Part shown: positions 51,287 through 64,000 of the stretch, one piece after another
How the letters are laid out: every line of letters starts with the position of its first letter
Numbering within the stretch: the first letter of the stretch is position 1
Source: Xiphophorus maculatus
Lineage: Eukaryota; Chordata; Actinopteri; Cyprinodontiformes; Poeciliidae
Direction of reading: 5' to 3'
Assembly: GCF_002775205.1 (NCBI RefSeq)
Contig: NC_036457.1
Span: forward strand, 12,810,996-12,874,995
DNA: 64,000 nucleotides
Notes under the pieces: generated by a model
Told to the model about the DNA's origin: nothing
Databases searched by the model: none
The model's input: only the letters and a program-made list of their open reading frames with translations
Translations under genes and position numbers: made by a program

Positions 51287-51790
51287 GATCTATGATTAGA
51301 AATATCAGAAGAGACGTCACGAACACGGAGGCAACATTAGGGATAAGACATTTACACTGATGAGCTCATGTCATTGATCAAAGCAGCTGGTAAAAACATA
51401 TGAAGTGTCCTGGTCGATGTCGACAAGACATCAATGACATTATGTCAATTGGGTGGTTAGAAAGACTCAGGAAGTAAGGTGGCTAACATTAGCTAGCTGG
51501 TTGATTATAACACAACCAGTTTAATTCAACCAAAAATAAAGATCGCAACCTCTATATAAACGGTAAAATGACTTCGTTAGATGCTATGCAAACACAGAGA
51601 ACAACGACAGACGTTTTACATCGATGCTACAGAAATGTTTTTAACACAGTTACCTGATATTCTCCTATTAAGCAGCTGGGCGAGACAAGTACGTCGGCAA
51701 AAACACACCGTGCGGAAACGACTGACTCGATAAATTGAGCACCGGGTACGAGCGTAGCCTTCTTGTTCTAAAAAGGCGTCAGGTCAGAGT
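51105..51790 (-). promoter_or_regulatory. MTMR9 5' UTR exon and promoter region (candidate)
   Basis: Just upstream of the MTMR9 ATG a TTCTAATCATAG acceptor ends at 51290, leaving three untranslated bases. About 360 bases further a donor ATATCAG|GTAACTG ends a possible non-coding exon at 51654, in a CpG-containing stretch (51660-51780). No TATA box was seen. This suggests that translation starts in exon 2, but direct continuation from 51289 upstream is possible. Confidence 0.45.
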
Positions 51791-52034
51791 CAGACCCTGT
51801 CCTATGTGTTTACATTACAAGAATATGCAACGTAAACACTTAACATGAGAAACGATAACTCGCATTAAATGTTTACTGCGTCTTGTAGCTTAACGAAAGA
51901 ACACTAGGTGGCGACACACAAATGCAGAATATAGTTTTACGGTTTTTACAGTGCTTGTTTTATAAGTTATTTATTTATATACCATACGTTGCATGGAAAG
52001 CCATTTAAGCCAAAATTAAATAAATAAATAAGCT

Positions 52035-52073
52035 ATTTATTTATTTATTTATTTATTTAGTTAGTTAGTTAGT
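52035..52073 (+). repeat. Microsatellite (TTTA)n followed by (TTAG)n
   Basis: About six TTTA units pass directly into four TTAG units, so the motif changes by one base midway. Confidence 0.9.
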
Positions 52074-52659
52074 TTCGTCTGAAATAGCTTTCCACACTTT
52101 AACATTAAAATGTATGTTAGTAATAACTTTAGCCAAAAAAGCCAAATTTTGTTGATCATAATTGATTTTTTTTTAAAACAATAAAGAGTGAAACACTTTA
52201 CAAGCTCTGTATGTTAGAAACTATACTTTGTGTACAAATTGCATTTAGAGAAACCAATGAACAACAAAGATTTATCATGATGATGTTTTACACCAGTCTC
52301 TCAACGTTCCCATTGCAGATGACAGTTTGACATTTACCGATTAGCTCTGAGCATTGTCTACTGACTTTCATCACTCTTAATCACCCTCCAAACCTGCATT
52401 ATTACTCACGCAAGAGTTTTGTTCTGATTCAGATAAAGGCCAACTCAGTGATGATTCACTCCCTTGGTTTGACCAGGCAAAACATTTTTTGTGTGCATTC
52501 CTGTTCATATGAAAATATTTTGGGCACATTGAATCACAGGATTCTGGCAGATCACATAATGTCTTTAATGTTTGAGCTGAGTCGTGTGTGCTAAAACAGT
52601 TTGAATTAAAATGTACTTTATTGTGTGGCAAAGTTGATGTGGCCACCGTGGAAAACTGT

Positions 52660-53742
52660 ATAAAACACTTGCGTTACTTAGGCTTGGATGAGATTTGGTC
52701 TGAAAAGTTGAAGTCTGGACATTGATGGGATGTCATAGTTGACATGTTGCTTCAATGTAAGGACTGGGACAACACATCTAGAGTGGCAGAATGAGTTCAT
52801 GGTCTAAATAAAAAAAGGGGGGCTTGACCTGGGATTGGGTTCCAACTATAAAGAGTTCAGATTTCTTAGCCTTGCTCAGAAAGTTTACTATAGTGTGTTA
52901 GTAAGGGAGGGAACTGCAGAACCTGTTGAACCTCAGATTAAGAAGGAGTAATGTGACTTTTGTCCTGGCCGGGGAACAGAAACTTGATCTTCACCCTCGC
53001 AGAGTTTCTGAGGTAATCATGGAAGCTCAGTTTTCTGGGTCAAATATGTTTTGTAAAATTGTAAAAAGCCAATGTTTGTGTCTCACATGGTATGTTGATT
53101 GGAGATGCTATGAGAGCATGGCTTACCTGAGTTGTTTTTAATTGCTTTCTGGTCCTTTGTTGTTCAAAAGAAGACCTATGTCCACATTCTACTGTAGATA
53201 GACACACTCAAGCTTGTTCCCAGTATGGATTGGACTCCACCCGGGATGCCCCCTGTTCCAAAGCTTGTTTGTGGCACTCATGGACAGGGGCTCCAACAAT
53301 GGTGGTAGAGAGGAGGGTAAGAGAATGATCTCATCTGTGCTCTTTGGACAACATGGTTCTGTTGGCACCTTCACGCTATTACCTTCATTCAGTCTTCACT
53401 GTACAGGTATGCTGTCAAGTGCAAAGCAACCTGCATGAGAGTCAGCTCCTCTAAGTCAACTCTTGGCAATCCATGTCAGGGGTCATATTTATCTCTGCTT
53501 AAAGCAAAGGAATTAAAATGTCTGGGTGTTTTCTTAACATGTAACTAGTAGTGGTAGGAAGGAGAAGATGAAGTTGATAGATGGAGCTGGGGAATTGCCT
53601 GTAGTAATGCAGGCGCTGCTCCAATCTGTCTTGGACTCTGGATACAGGCAACTGCACGAGCTTCTGTATGGTGGGTAGAGAGAAGGTGAAGAGCTCCATC
53701 ATCTGGTAGATGAAGAGCTTCATGGATGGATGGATGGATGGA
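52660..53742 (+). mobile_element. RTE/Rex3-like LINE remnant with (ATGG)n tail
   Basis: The plus strand resembles a decayed reverse-transcriptase region. It has 'gttccaactataaagagttcagatt', then 'gttgaacctcagattaagaaggagtaatg' and 'tttgtcctggccggggaac', as in the RTE-type RT fingers and palm. It then has 'tggattggactccacccgggatg' and 'ggttctgttggcacc' near the usual DDV-x-L catalytic box; here the Asp codons are altered (GACAACATG). The 3' part ends in ATGG repeats at 53722-53742, as in fish Rex3 elements. Stops and frameshifts abound. The family assignment is from memory. Confidence 0.65.
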
Positions 53743-54439
53743 TTAGAACAGAGGATGCACCTAGTTCTTGTATCCTACAGTAGTCTTCATGCATTAACTT
53801 TGGTCTGAGTTAATTTTTTTCATCTATTCAGCCTACAGAAACACTAAATATTGTTCAAATGTTTGTAAAGGTTTAGTTAATCTCTTTTAATTTTGTGTTA
53901 TCTGGGAATGACTTGTGAGAAAGAAAACCTAAGCCTGTTTTAAGATTTAGAAATATACAATAGATTGTGAAACTGGTGACAAGAATAATCCAAGACCAGT
54001 GATGAAATGTCAGAACAAAAAAAACAGACAAGTAAACCAGAGTAAATATCTACACAGGAACAAATAGACACAGGCCACCTCTGCTGACTGTTAGGACTGA
54101 GGTCAAAGCTTTGCCCCATTTAACTACCAACCAGAAGCGCTGGTGCTTATTGCCCAACTCACAGCATGCAGCCATGTCTGATCATCTCTGTGAAGTGATG
54201 CAGCTCTGAAAATGAGATACCAGAGAAACTGGCCAGCCAGTGAAAAATGTGACAGCTACCAAAGGGAACGCCTCAATTTTATTTTGCAATCCATCTACGT
54301 CGTACTTTGAAAATATTTATAACAATAATACTATCATTTCTTAAACTTAGTGGATGTCAGTGAAATAAGGATTAACAATTACATTAAAAATGTAATGGAG
54401 ATTGTCAGGTGTTTAGTTTCAGCAGGTCTGATGTTTCAC

Positions 54440-54870
54440 AGTTGAAATTCTTTTGGGATTCTACGTCTCTACCAAGCTTACACATCTAAATACCAATAAG
54501 TGTTGCCTGTTCTTAGGAAAATACTTGAAAATCAGTTAGGTTGGATAGAAAGCATCTATGAACAGAAATGTTTAAAGTCTTGCAAAAGATTCTCAATTGC
54601 ATTTAGGTGTTGACTTTGACTCAGCCATAAAAAACATGAACATCTTTGTGTTTAAGGATGCAAACCTTAACCCGACTCATCAGACTTCAGCCTCTAACAG
54701 ATTTAGTTCTAGGATTTAGCTCTATTCGGTATAAAACTGTCCAGCTGATGAAACCTGGACATGTCTTTAGCTGTTTTGAATGTCTTCCACTTGTAAATGT
54801 CTCAATTGGTTTACAATGGAAGATATTAAAAGCAGGAGTTATTGAGTTATTTTTTAACAATTATCTTGGT
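54440..54870 (-). mobile_element. Tc1/mariner remnant, family A, copy 5
   Basis: 'agattctcaattgcatttaggtgttgactttgactcagcca' (about 54588-54628) is the antisense of a recurrent Tc1 transposase block. A preceding 'ctctaccaagcttacacatct' and a following 'cagcctctaacagatttagttctagg' agree in order. Much decayed, no ends. Confidence 0.65.
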
Positions 54871-56100
54871 AGAAGGTCACAGTGCAAAGGTTCTTAATTG
54901 ACATGCTAAAGTTTATTTGTTTAGTACATGGTACATGGATGAGTACAAATAGTCTTTTGCAAAGCAAAGTCAGGGACATATTGATTACCGCAAAAACAAG
55001 ACACGGCCACAAAAGCAAGATCAGACTCATGTTGCCTCTGACAAATACATGAGAAATTAAAGAAATCTCTGCCAATGGGTTCCTTATTTGGTGTGATATG
55101 TGTGTGTTTTTTTTGACATCCCTTTTTACATCTCTTCTGAAAATGGTAATCACTAAAAAGATAACTATTGTGTGGATCATGTGCTTGAGAGACAACGTCC
55201 TGAGATTTAAAAAAGAAAAGAAAAGGACTTCAAAAACAGATTGGTACAGGTGATGTGAAAGCTACTGAAACAGACGCTTTGCTCTTGCAGGAAACGTTCA
55301 AAAACAATCAGAGCTTAAAAACAAGGACTCAAAGCTGAAGCTACTGAGACTGCCAAACTTGGGGTAAATTCTACTTTGTGAAATGCCGCTTTAGGCAGCA
55401 AAAATAAAGCGCATGCAAGAACTAAAAGGTTACACAGTCTCATTGTTAAATCAGTACTATTTTGGGAAGATGGAAACTTGGCAGAAATGCTGTGCCATTT
55501 AAGGAGTGCAGACATCTTTCACAAGAATACTTGGACTTCCAATCTTATTTCTCAAGAATCTGTACATTGAAACATAAATGACATACTTGCAACACTAAGA
55601 CAACAGTATACAACCTACTACTTTGCAAGCCAAAGACAGAGTTTGTGTTTAACACATAGAGAAAAAAGCAACAAAGAGCTAGCTGGCAAAAATATGTGGG
55701 ATTGCTGTCCAAATAATTTTAAAAGTCGACAAGCATAATCAGCCAAGCATTTGACAAATAACCTAAATACACTCTTGAAACAAAATTCTAAGTGTTTTTT
55801 CCAGCTTTTTGAACAGACTTGCATTAAATAGATGTTCTGATGAAGAAAGACAGTGAAGACAGAAATCCAGTAAGCAATCTAGAAAATAGGAACAACACTG
55901 ATTTACTGCTGACATTTTGCTCTCCCTAGTCCAGCGTTGACTAGGGAGATAGGTCAGTGCCCATAGCTGAAACATAAATAAATGCAAATAAATAAATAAA
56001 GGAATATTTTTATCTTCATGCAGTAGTAGGAAAAACATTTTTTTTTCTACTACTACTATTAGGTTTTTTGTTTTTGACTGCTATACGAAGATCAACATCA

Positions 56101-56319
56101 TTCTAGATCAGGGTTCCCCAACCCTGGTCCTCAAGGCACACTGTCCTACATGTTTTAGAGGTTTCCCTGCTTTAATGTGCCTGATTCAACTGATTGCAGT
56201 TCAACAAACGCCTGTTAATCAGTCATCAATTGAAATCAGCTAGACTGAAGCAAGAAAATACCTAAAACATGCAGGGCAATGTTCCTTGAGGACCAGGGTT
56301 GGGAAACACTGATCTAGAT
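56101..56319. mobile_element. hAT-type MITE with 8-bp target duplication
   Basis: The element 56109-56311 (203 bp) has terminal inverted repeats of about 50 bp, beginning CAGGGTTCCCCAACCCTGGT and ending in the decayed reverse complement ACCAGGGTTGGGAAACACTG. It is flanked by TTCTAGAT (56101-56108) and ATCTAGAT (56312-56319), matching at 7 of 8 positions. No coding content. Confidence 0.85.
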
Positions 56320-57149
56320 AGATTGTGAGCTTCTAGTTTATTGTCAATTCCATAATGCATTATCAACCAAGCTATCTATAGTCAAAACTCTACTGATTAA
56401 AACAAAACTCGAGTACAATTTAACGAGACGTATTTCTAACGAGGATATACAGAAAACACGGAGAGCTGTCAGGGTTCAGCACTGGACAGCTCCCATCACA
56501 TTCAAACAGGCAGAACAGAGCCTGCTGAGCAGAGCACAGCGGAGCTGCAGCGAGGCTGAAACGGGAGTGAACCAATCAGTCTCATGCTTTATATGACCCT
56601 TCATGGCAGCTCTGTGGGCACAGTCTAATCACAGGCTTACAACCTCTTCGCTCATTTCTGCACTACTCAGCAAAAGCTGGAGATAAAAAGGAAAAAAAAT
56701 CTCAACAAATCAGAATATATAGTCTCTGATTAGATAAAATATAAATTTAGCGTTAGACTGAGAAACAAAGCAACACATAAAAAACGCAAGTTTCCAAACA
56801 AGCCTTATGTTCAGTCTCTGCTGCTTTGATAACCCCTATATAAAATCTAGTGCAACAACAGACTTCAGTAGTCATTTTTATTAATAATTACTTTATTAAT
56901 AAACGCTGTATATTAATAAATAGAGTTTACTAGAGTGTGTTTAATTCTCAGTGTAAATACAATGTTTTTTTTAAGGCCGTAGAGGTTTTTCAGTGAACCT
57001 AAATCAACAAGCAGCATCAGAATAACCAAGTATTCAACATGTCATGGATGCATTTGTTGAGACATTTAACTCCCCAACCTTTGAACTGCTCGTGGAGAGC
57101 TGTTCAGTCCATCATTCAAAAATCAGACACAGTATGCCACAACCTAAAC

Positions 57150-57410
57150 TCCACCAACACCATGGCGTGCAAGTAGCGAGCATTAATCAGAGAATCAACC
57201 AAAAGTCTCATGATAACGCTGGAGGATCGGCGGAAGAATGATTTGACAACAGTAACACTAATACACAAGTATGAGGAAACATGGTGGGGGCAGCTGTATT
57301 GTGAGGGGATTCTTACTGTGAGCAATGACAGGCGAGCAGAGTGGATGATAAGTGGAAAGGGGCAAACGCACAAAAATCCTAGAGGAAAACCTGATGTAGA
57401 TCACAAAAGA
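57150..57410 (+). mobile_element. Tc1/mariner remnant, family A, copy 6
   Basis: Plus-strand blocks 'agcattaatcagagaatcaaccaaaagtctcatgataacgctggagga' (about 57179-57227) and 'acatggtgggggcagctgtattgtgaggggattctt' (about 57280-57315) then 'cctagaggaaaacctgatgtagatc' match, in order, sense transposase parts of the same family. It is internally deleted and decayed. Confidence 0.65.
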
Positions 57411-57989
57411 AATTCGGATGAAGCTTCGCGTTGCACTCATACAACCAAACTAAACATGTTGCATATACTGCCAGAGGTACGCACTAGTCTGGCATGTCAA
57501 ACTATTATGATTTTGTTTTGACACTCGGTTCTCACTCGCTTTTAGTTGCGCTTGAGACGTTTCTTCAATGAAAAGGACGTAGACTCGTAGGAAAACAGTT
57601 TGGAGAATGCATTCCTGTCAAGCGCCAAGATTCCCCACAAAAGAATCATTCCGAACTGTCACCGTGATGATTCTGCGTCACGCAGTCCTCCGACAAAAGC
57701 TGTTTGGGAGCCTCAAAGGAGACGCTAGATGGCAACCAAGCTGGGTGGTAGGTGCTGAGTGTCTGAGTGTGTGAGATTGTGTGTAAGAGAATAGGGACGA
57801 GGTGGGGAGCATAAATTACGTCGGCGTGGGACAGTGGAGGGACTGACGGTCTGCTCATGGCAGCTTGCAGCTGGAGGCGAGCAGCAGAGAAGGAAAGCAA
57901 CATAACCGAGCGGAATGGAAGAAAACTGAGCAGAGACGGTGTTGGACCACAGCTGGATGCGAGGGGTTCCAAATGAAAGTGTTTACACA

Positions 57990-58824
<835 letters not shown>

Positions 58825-61139
58825 TAGGGCAAACTTTTAGCTTAAACTTAAAAAAAAAAAAAAAATTCTCATTAACTCCTTCAAAGATACGTCTATCCTC
58901 CACCTCCGTCTCCCCCGCTGTCACCTGGTATAACCCGGGTCCTGTGTACATGACTTGGGTGAAAATCAGCACCGTAGTGAACCCATTACGCTCGCCTCCC
59001 AGTCTCCACTGTTGTGCACATGTCTGCATTTCGTTTCATGTATGCGTCGCCTCGCATTTTAACGCTCTCGGCTACAAATTCACCGTCCTCTTGGGCTCTC
59101 AGGCAGACGTGCCCACACATCTGGATAGAAATTGCACCGAGATTGCTGAATGCGCCATTGCGCTGTGTGAGGAAGGGGAGAAGGCGGCTATTTGTTCAAA
59201 AAGAGGGCCAGCTGAAAGCTTGCAATGCATGTGTGCGTTTGCGTGTGTGTGTGTTGGCGTGTACGTGTGTGTGTAAGAGAGGGAGCGAAACGCGCTGTTC
59301 ACATCACAGTGTACAGTCGCCTCGGTTCACCCCCTCGCCCCCCTCTCTCCCTCCGCATACACCAACCAGAGGCCAGACGAGCATCTGGTTTCACGGCTCG
59401 CAAAACTACATCTCTCCCCACAGACATGATGTCATCGACTCCTCTGCGGCGCTCCATAGACCTGACACCCCCTCCAACACCCCAACGCTCCCTCCACCAA
59501 ACTGATTTTTAAAGGTTTTTCATAAACGAAATGATGCGTCGGAGAACCTCGGAGGCGCTTTTTCCTCTGCGCGTAAAATCTGACATGCAGCGGCCACAGT
59601 AGTAAAATATGATGGCGAGGCTTCACGCTGTTTTTTTTTTTTTCCTTTTTTTTTTCTTCCTCCATGCTGATCAGAGAGGAGCGAGTTGTTTTTGGTGCAG
59701 ACAGACGCAGTGGCTGGCATTTAATATGGGGGGTTGGGGGGTGGGGGGAGCCGGAGGAGGCTGGGGGGGAGTGAAGCATGACGGTTGTCCCGAAGGGGGG
59801 CGGGGGGGCAACGTGAAACACGTTAAAACAGCAGCACGATATGAGAGCCAGAAGCAGGGGTCAGAAGATTTAATCCTGCTCTTTCGTGTTTTTTTAAAAA
59901 ATTATTATTATTTTTTATTTATTTAAATAATTCGATATTGGAAAGTGTGCTGTTCTGCCAGAAAAGCAGGATTGATCCCCACTTGTGTTGTTGACAGCAG
60001 CCCCCATGCTCCTCTTCAGATAAATAGATTTTTGCAAACCATGATTGTGTTTTATTCTGATGCATGAGAACATTTGCGCCACTGGCCAAATGATTCACAC
60101 AGAGAGTCCAGGAGTGAAACTCACACTCAATGATCTTCCTATAAAGGGGTAAAATGCCACAGGCAGCAAAATGCATATTTTCTCATCCACTGGTTCTACA
60201 CTTGTGTTTCTGAGTTTTAGGGTAATAGAAACCAAATAATGAAAAAAATTAAATGCGCTAATTCCTTTACTTGCTCAGAAATGCTATTTACTCTTTCGTA
60301 CTAGAGGTAACTGGTAACCTCCAGAATTTAAAGCAAAAGAAACTTGTTAGCAATTGGTAAGTGCATTTCAACAAAAATGGTTTTGGAACTGACACAAAAT
60401 GGAAGTACAGTAGTGCGCAACAAAGTGTTAGTATTGATGCATATTAAGAAGACAAAGTCCAAAGGAATATACAAAGCAGGAAAAACTTTTAATTCTAGAC
60501 AACAGCAAGATCTAACTCCTTGGAAGCAAAATAAGGGATAACCCAAGGCGTTTGCACAGTGCTGTACTGGGAGTGGAGTTGAAGAAAACACAATGTGAAA
60601 TTCAGCTTTGTTGAAGAAGAACAAGTTTGAGCAGTGAAATGTTTTTCAGGATCTTAGGGAAACATAATGTGTTGGTGTGAATGCGGTGAAATCTTATGAG
60701 GCTGTAATCAGGGATCCTTGTCAATCCTCTTTCTCCCCCTGGACACAAGCCATCTGACCACTAGTTTGGAGTTAAGTGTCAAAAGCTGCTCCTGTCAGCT
60801 TAACTAGTGTTCACAACCTCTGAGACCCTCTAGGATATCAGCTGATATGGGGATTATGCGACAGAGAGAGAGGGCAGGCCACCCTGCCAATGTTGTATCA
60901 TATTACAATGCATTATGGGATTTCATAAAAGCTTTTATTTAGCTTTGTGTTGCATACACTTGAAACTTAAACTTGAATATTTCAAATTAGGTGTTCATGT
61001 TCCTGAGTTTAAAAGACTGATTATAAAAACAAGCGTTTAATAGACCTGCTGCTACAGCCTCAATTTGTGAAATATTTTCCCTTCATCAATGTCATAAAGC
61101 AGGCTAAAGTGCTGACAAAAGTCAAAAAAGCTTCCCCCC

Positions 61140-61480
61140 ATCATGTCTCATTAGTCAGTTCTACTTTTTAGTCCGTTCAATTAGCTACTTTTCTTCCTCC
61201 CCCCTGTGCACCTGAGGACCAGGCTGATGGCAGAATTCACTGCGCTTGTCTTGCAATTATCTCCTTGTTAATTGTTGACAGAATCCCATCTGTAATCCTG
61301 CTATGTCACCAGTTACTACAGCTCTTTCATGTCCCTCCTCGCTGTGAACTGGCGGCTCTGCTGAAGGTGTTAGGGATTCTGCTCAGGCACACACTGGATC
61401 AGACATACACAGAGGTCTCCTGGTGGTACGATGGACAGCTTAATCAGTGTAAGCCCAAATTAGCTTCTCGCTGAGAGAGG
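61140..61480. promoter_or_regulatory. Candidate conserved non-coding block in XKR6 intron 1
   Basis: A 340-bp stretch of even composition with homeodomain-like AATTA sites (CAATTAGCTA near 61179, TTGTTAATTGTTGACA near 61265) and no repeat signature, within AT-rich intron DNA. Its open frame (61265-61474) has no recognised homology. Regulatory function is inferred. Confidence 0.3.
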
Positions 61481-61917
61481 GAATGCATCCATCTCCTCAC
61501 TCCTCTTCAAAAAAATTGGAATTTCTGTATTATAGGGAATTCCCTGCCAAACACAGCTATGTGCATTATTTTTGGATCTCTAGTTTAAGAAATAAAAGGT
61601 CAGAGTATTTCAGCAACTGCTGAGGTTTTCAGAAACATAATGTTAAACTGACTTTGTCTTATTGAGGCTTACTGGAAACAGTGAATGTTGTTTCTAAATG
61701 ATTCTGAAGGACTCTTCCCCTCATTACTGATTTTTGAAAAACAATTTCTAAAAATTGTCTCAGCGTATTTAATTTTGTTTTCATGCGACACACCCACACA
61801 AAATGGTGCAAATTTGCAATATGTGTAACTCTCTAACCAAGAATGCAAGGAAGAATTGGCAAAAAGGTTCTTGCTGTATACATACGGATACCACAATTCA
61901 GATTTTTATTGGTAAAA

Positions 61918-62050
61918 CATTCCCTTTTCACACTTCACATCATGCTACTTTGTATTGGTTTATCGCATAAAATCCAATTCAAATGTTTACTTAGTGGTCG
62001 TATTGTAATAATATATTAAGAAGTTCAAGGGGTAGGAATACATTAATAGG
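61918..62050 (+). mobile_element. Tc1/mariner 3' terminal fragment, family A, copy 7
   Basis: 'cacttcacatcatgctactttgtattggtttatcgcataaaatcc' (61930-61974) and 'aagttcaaggggtaggaatac' (62021-62041) match the subterminal and terminal parts of the family in plus orientation. Confidence 0.65.
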
Positions 62051-63830
62051 TAATGTAAGTTTTATTCACAACTATCATTTTTTATACACTAAAGTGTGCA
62101 CTGGGATCTGCTGGCCCCTAAGCAAGTCTAACACTTGTCTAAAAATGATGCCATGACTCATCTCTTTTCAATTTGTCTGTTAACTGCTGCTGAAATGAGT
62201 GTGTAGGATTTGATTTACTGTGTTCATCAGAAATAATCAGGTTACTTGGTTTCAAAATGGGCTATTTTGAAAGATGTGAGTTCATTTTATTATGTTGTGC
62301 TGTGCCTTAACAACTAGAGTAAAAGTCTGCATTATTGCTTCGGTGAAAGCATATAAATGTTTTTTTTTTTCCTTTTTATGGCAAAAAATAAATAAATAAA
62401 AAAATTCAAGCAAAATGACATCTGTATCTGAGAACAAAAGCACATATAAACAGCTCTTCCACATTTATTAGGATCCTTAGGTACACCGTGTATAATTTTA
62501 TTACGTGAGCATAATCTCACTCTGAAAAATTTAGAAAATAAAGAAAGGTTTCACCAGAACTCTGGATAATCTTGACAGATTGGGAAAAAGGTCAACAATC
62601 CTTCTTTCTACATGTTTCAACCTTGTGCACTTAGTTTTTTCCTCACTAAATTATATCCCAATTAAACACTGGAGATTATGTGGCTACAATAGGATTGTTT
62701 TAAAATATTATTATTTCATTTTTTATTTTTTTTAATATCCTTAATTGCGTTGACAGTAGGTGTACATCCACCCAATCATCTATGCATGCAAGCCCTCATA
62801 TTTGATTTTCAGGAATTCGGCAGTCAGAGATGAAAGGATTCCCCTTCAGTAGTGCAGACTATCGAGACGCTGCAAATATGGTTAGTTGGATTACCATTTA
62901 ATCCCATATAAGAGCAGCTCACCACAGATAAACTCGAGAAGAATCGCCTCACGGTTGACATCTGCTTCAGTTTTCTTGTCGTGCAAATATTAATTCAAGA
63001 GTGCAAAGGAATCAACAGAAGCCTCTCTTCGCCGGCCGGCTGGCTCGTGTTTGCCAAGAAAGCTTTACTGAAGCAGTTCCGCAAGATTAGTGAGATGATA
63101 CAATGGCAGCGATCTGACTTTTCAAAGGAAATGGCTGTGAGAGTGAAAGTGGGGAAAGAAATGGATGAAGTGGCAATAATCCACATGTAGTGAGAACTAA
63201 AAACAGAAAATGATATGAACATTGCGCGCTCATCACTTGGGTATTTTTGGAAGACGGGAGATGACTCATAGATGTCTTGATTTCCTTATCCTGGTGGTCA
63301 ACAGAACAAATTACCTGTGTAATCTCTTTAAAACCATCTATTTGTTTTGCAAATGCTCTGCAAAGCCTCACACAGAAAGAGAATTCTGTGCACTGATGTT
63401 TGCGAATTTTGCAGTTTGCCATTTGGAAGAATATAATCCAAGAATGTGTTGTATAATCCCACAGCAAAGAGGCTTTTTATTCCTCAAGCAAGAAAATAGA
63501 TGAGCAGAGAATGCAAGCACAAAAAAAAAAATAAAATAAAATAAACCTTATCTTTATGAAGTTTTTCATTCAGCTCTGTTGAGTCTTATTTACAGACTGT
63601 GTTGTTGCTCCGGAGCCCACCGGCATACGTCTACTCGTTTTCTCATTAGCGTTGATAACAGAGAGCAAACCTTTAAAGCGGGCTCCCCAAGAAAACCCCC
63701 AATTATGTGACAGAGGAGCACATCGAAATGTAAGAAAAGACAGCTTTCCTAGGAGCGTATCGCAGCTGGGGGTAAAGAGACGGAAAGCCATAAATGGCAG
63801 ATAAATACAGGCTTCAGTTACTCAAGAAGC

Positions 63831-63862
<32 letters not shown>
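63831..63862 (+). repeat. (AG)n microsatellite
   Basis: A run of AG dinucleotides with one interruption (GAC near 63840). Confidence 0.95.
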
Positions 63863-63863
<1 letters not shown>

Positions 63864-64000
63864 TCTGAAAGGGGGAATTCAATTACTGTTTTGGTTTTAT
63901 GTCATCTCGGTTTGGGTTCAGGCTGGCTTCTTCTTCTTGAATTTCCCAGCATTATGGGAAAAGGTTTGGTTCAGCTTTCACTGTTCTGCATGAATTTCAA

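Larger units (their letters stand above)
51800..57980. other. Intergenic region between divergent MTMR9 and XKR6
   Basis: MTMR9 (minus) and XKR6 (plus) are divergent, about 6.5 kb apart. No gene was recognised between them. Contents listed separately: a TTTA microsatellite, a Rex3-like LINE remnant, two Tc1 remnants and a hAT MITE. About 54870-56100 and 56320-57000 are AT-rich with nothing recognised. Confidence 0.65.

Overview
The window looks like nuclear DNA from a ray-finned (teleost) fish. It holds spliced genes with GT-AG introns and vertebrate proteins, AT-rich intronic DNA, and the usual mix of fish mobile elements (several Tc1/mariner remnants, hAT elements and MITEs, a tRNA-derived SINE, an RTE/Rex3-like LINE). 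Repeat tails resemble those of percomorph, perhaps cyprinodontiform, fishes, but the species cannot be fixed from the sequence.

Four protein-coding genes can be supported. PINX1 (minus strand) has six coding exons between 15193 and 23712, and its next exon may start at the very left edge (1-29). TDH (minus, 28253-31897) is complete and intact: L-threonine 3-dehydrogenase of 374 residues, with two candidate TATA promoters and non-coding first exons. MTMR9 (minus, 42392-51286) is complete in nine coding exons and 549 residues; it is a pseudophosphatase whose C-x5-R loop has Gly and Ser in place of Cys and Arg. XKR6 (plus, 58255-58823) is represented by coding exon 1 only, inside a CpG-rich block; the rest lies to the right.

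Layout: 1-15192 is the putative last PINX1 intron, with a possible Harbinger-like element, GC-rich islands that look regulatory, and Tc1 debris. 15193-23712 is PINX1, with a Tc1 transposase fossil in intron 4 and a strong hairpin just upstream of the start codon. 23966-24885 is a hAT element with a perfect 8-bp target duplication and a small intact BED zinc-finger ORF. 28253-33420 is TDH. 33440-42391 is intergenic, with a degenerate minisatellite, a pair of inverted retroelement tails (about 400-bp arms) and Tc1-like debris. 42392-51700 is MTMR9, with a terminal-inverted-repeat element, a SINE and Tc1/hAT insertions in its introns. 52660-57450 is retroelement and transposon debris. 57990-64000 is the XKR6 promoter, exon 1 and the start of a long intron.

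The four genes do not form a pathway. They are the conserved neighbourhood of human 8p23.1 (PINX1, XKR6, MTMR9, TDH), but here the XKR6-MTMR9-TDH block is inverted relative to PINX1. I found no clearly novel biological system. The most interesting leads are the block inversion, the two TDH promoters, the PINX1 leader hairpin, the hAT BED ORF, the long inverted repeat, and unexplained GC-rich islands in the PINX1 intron.
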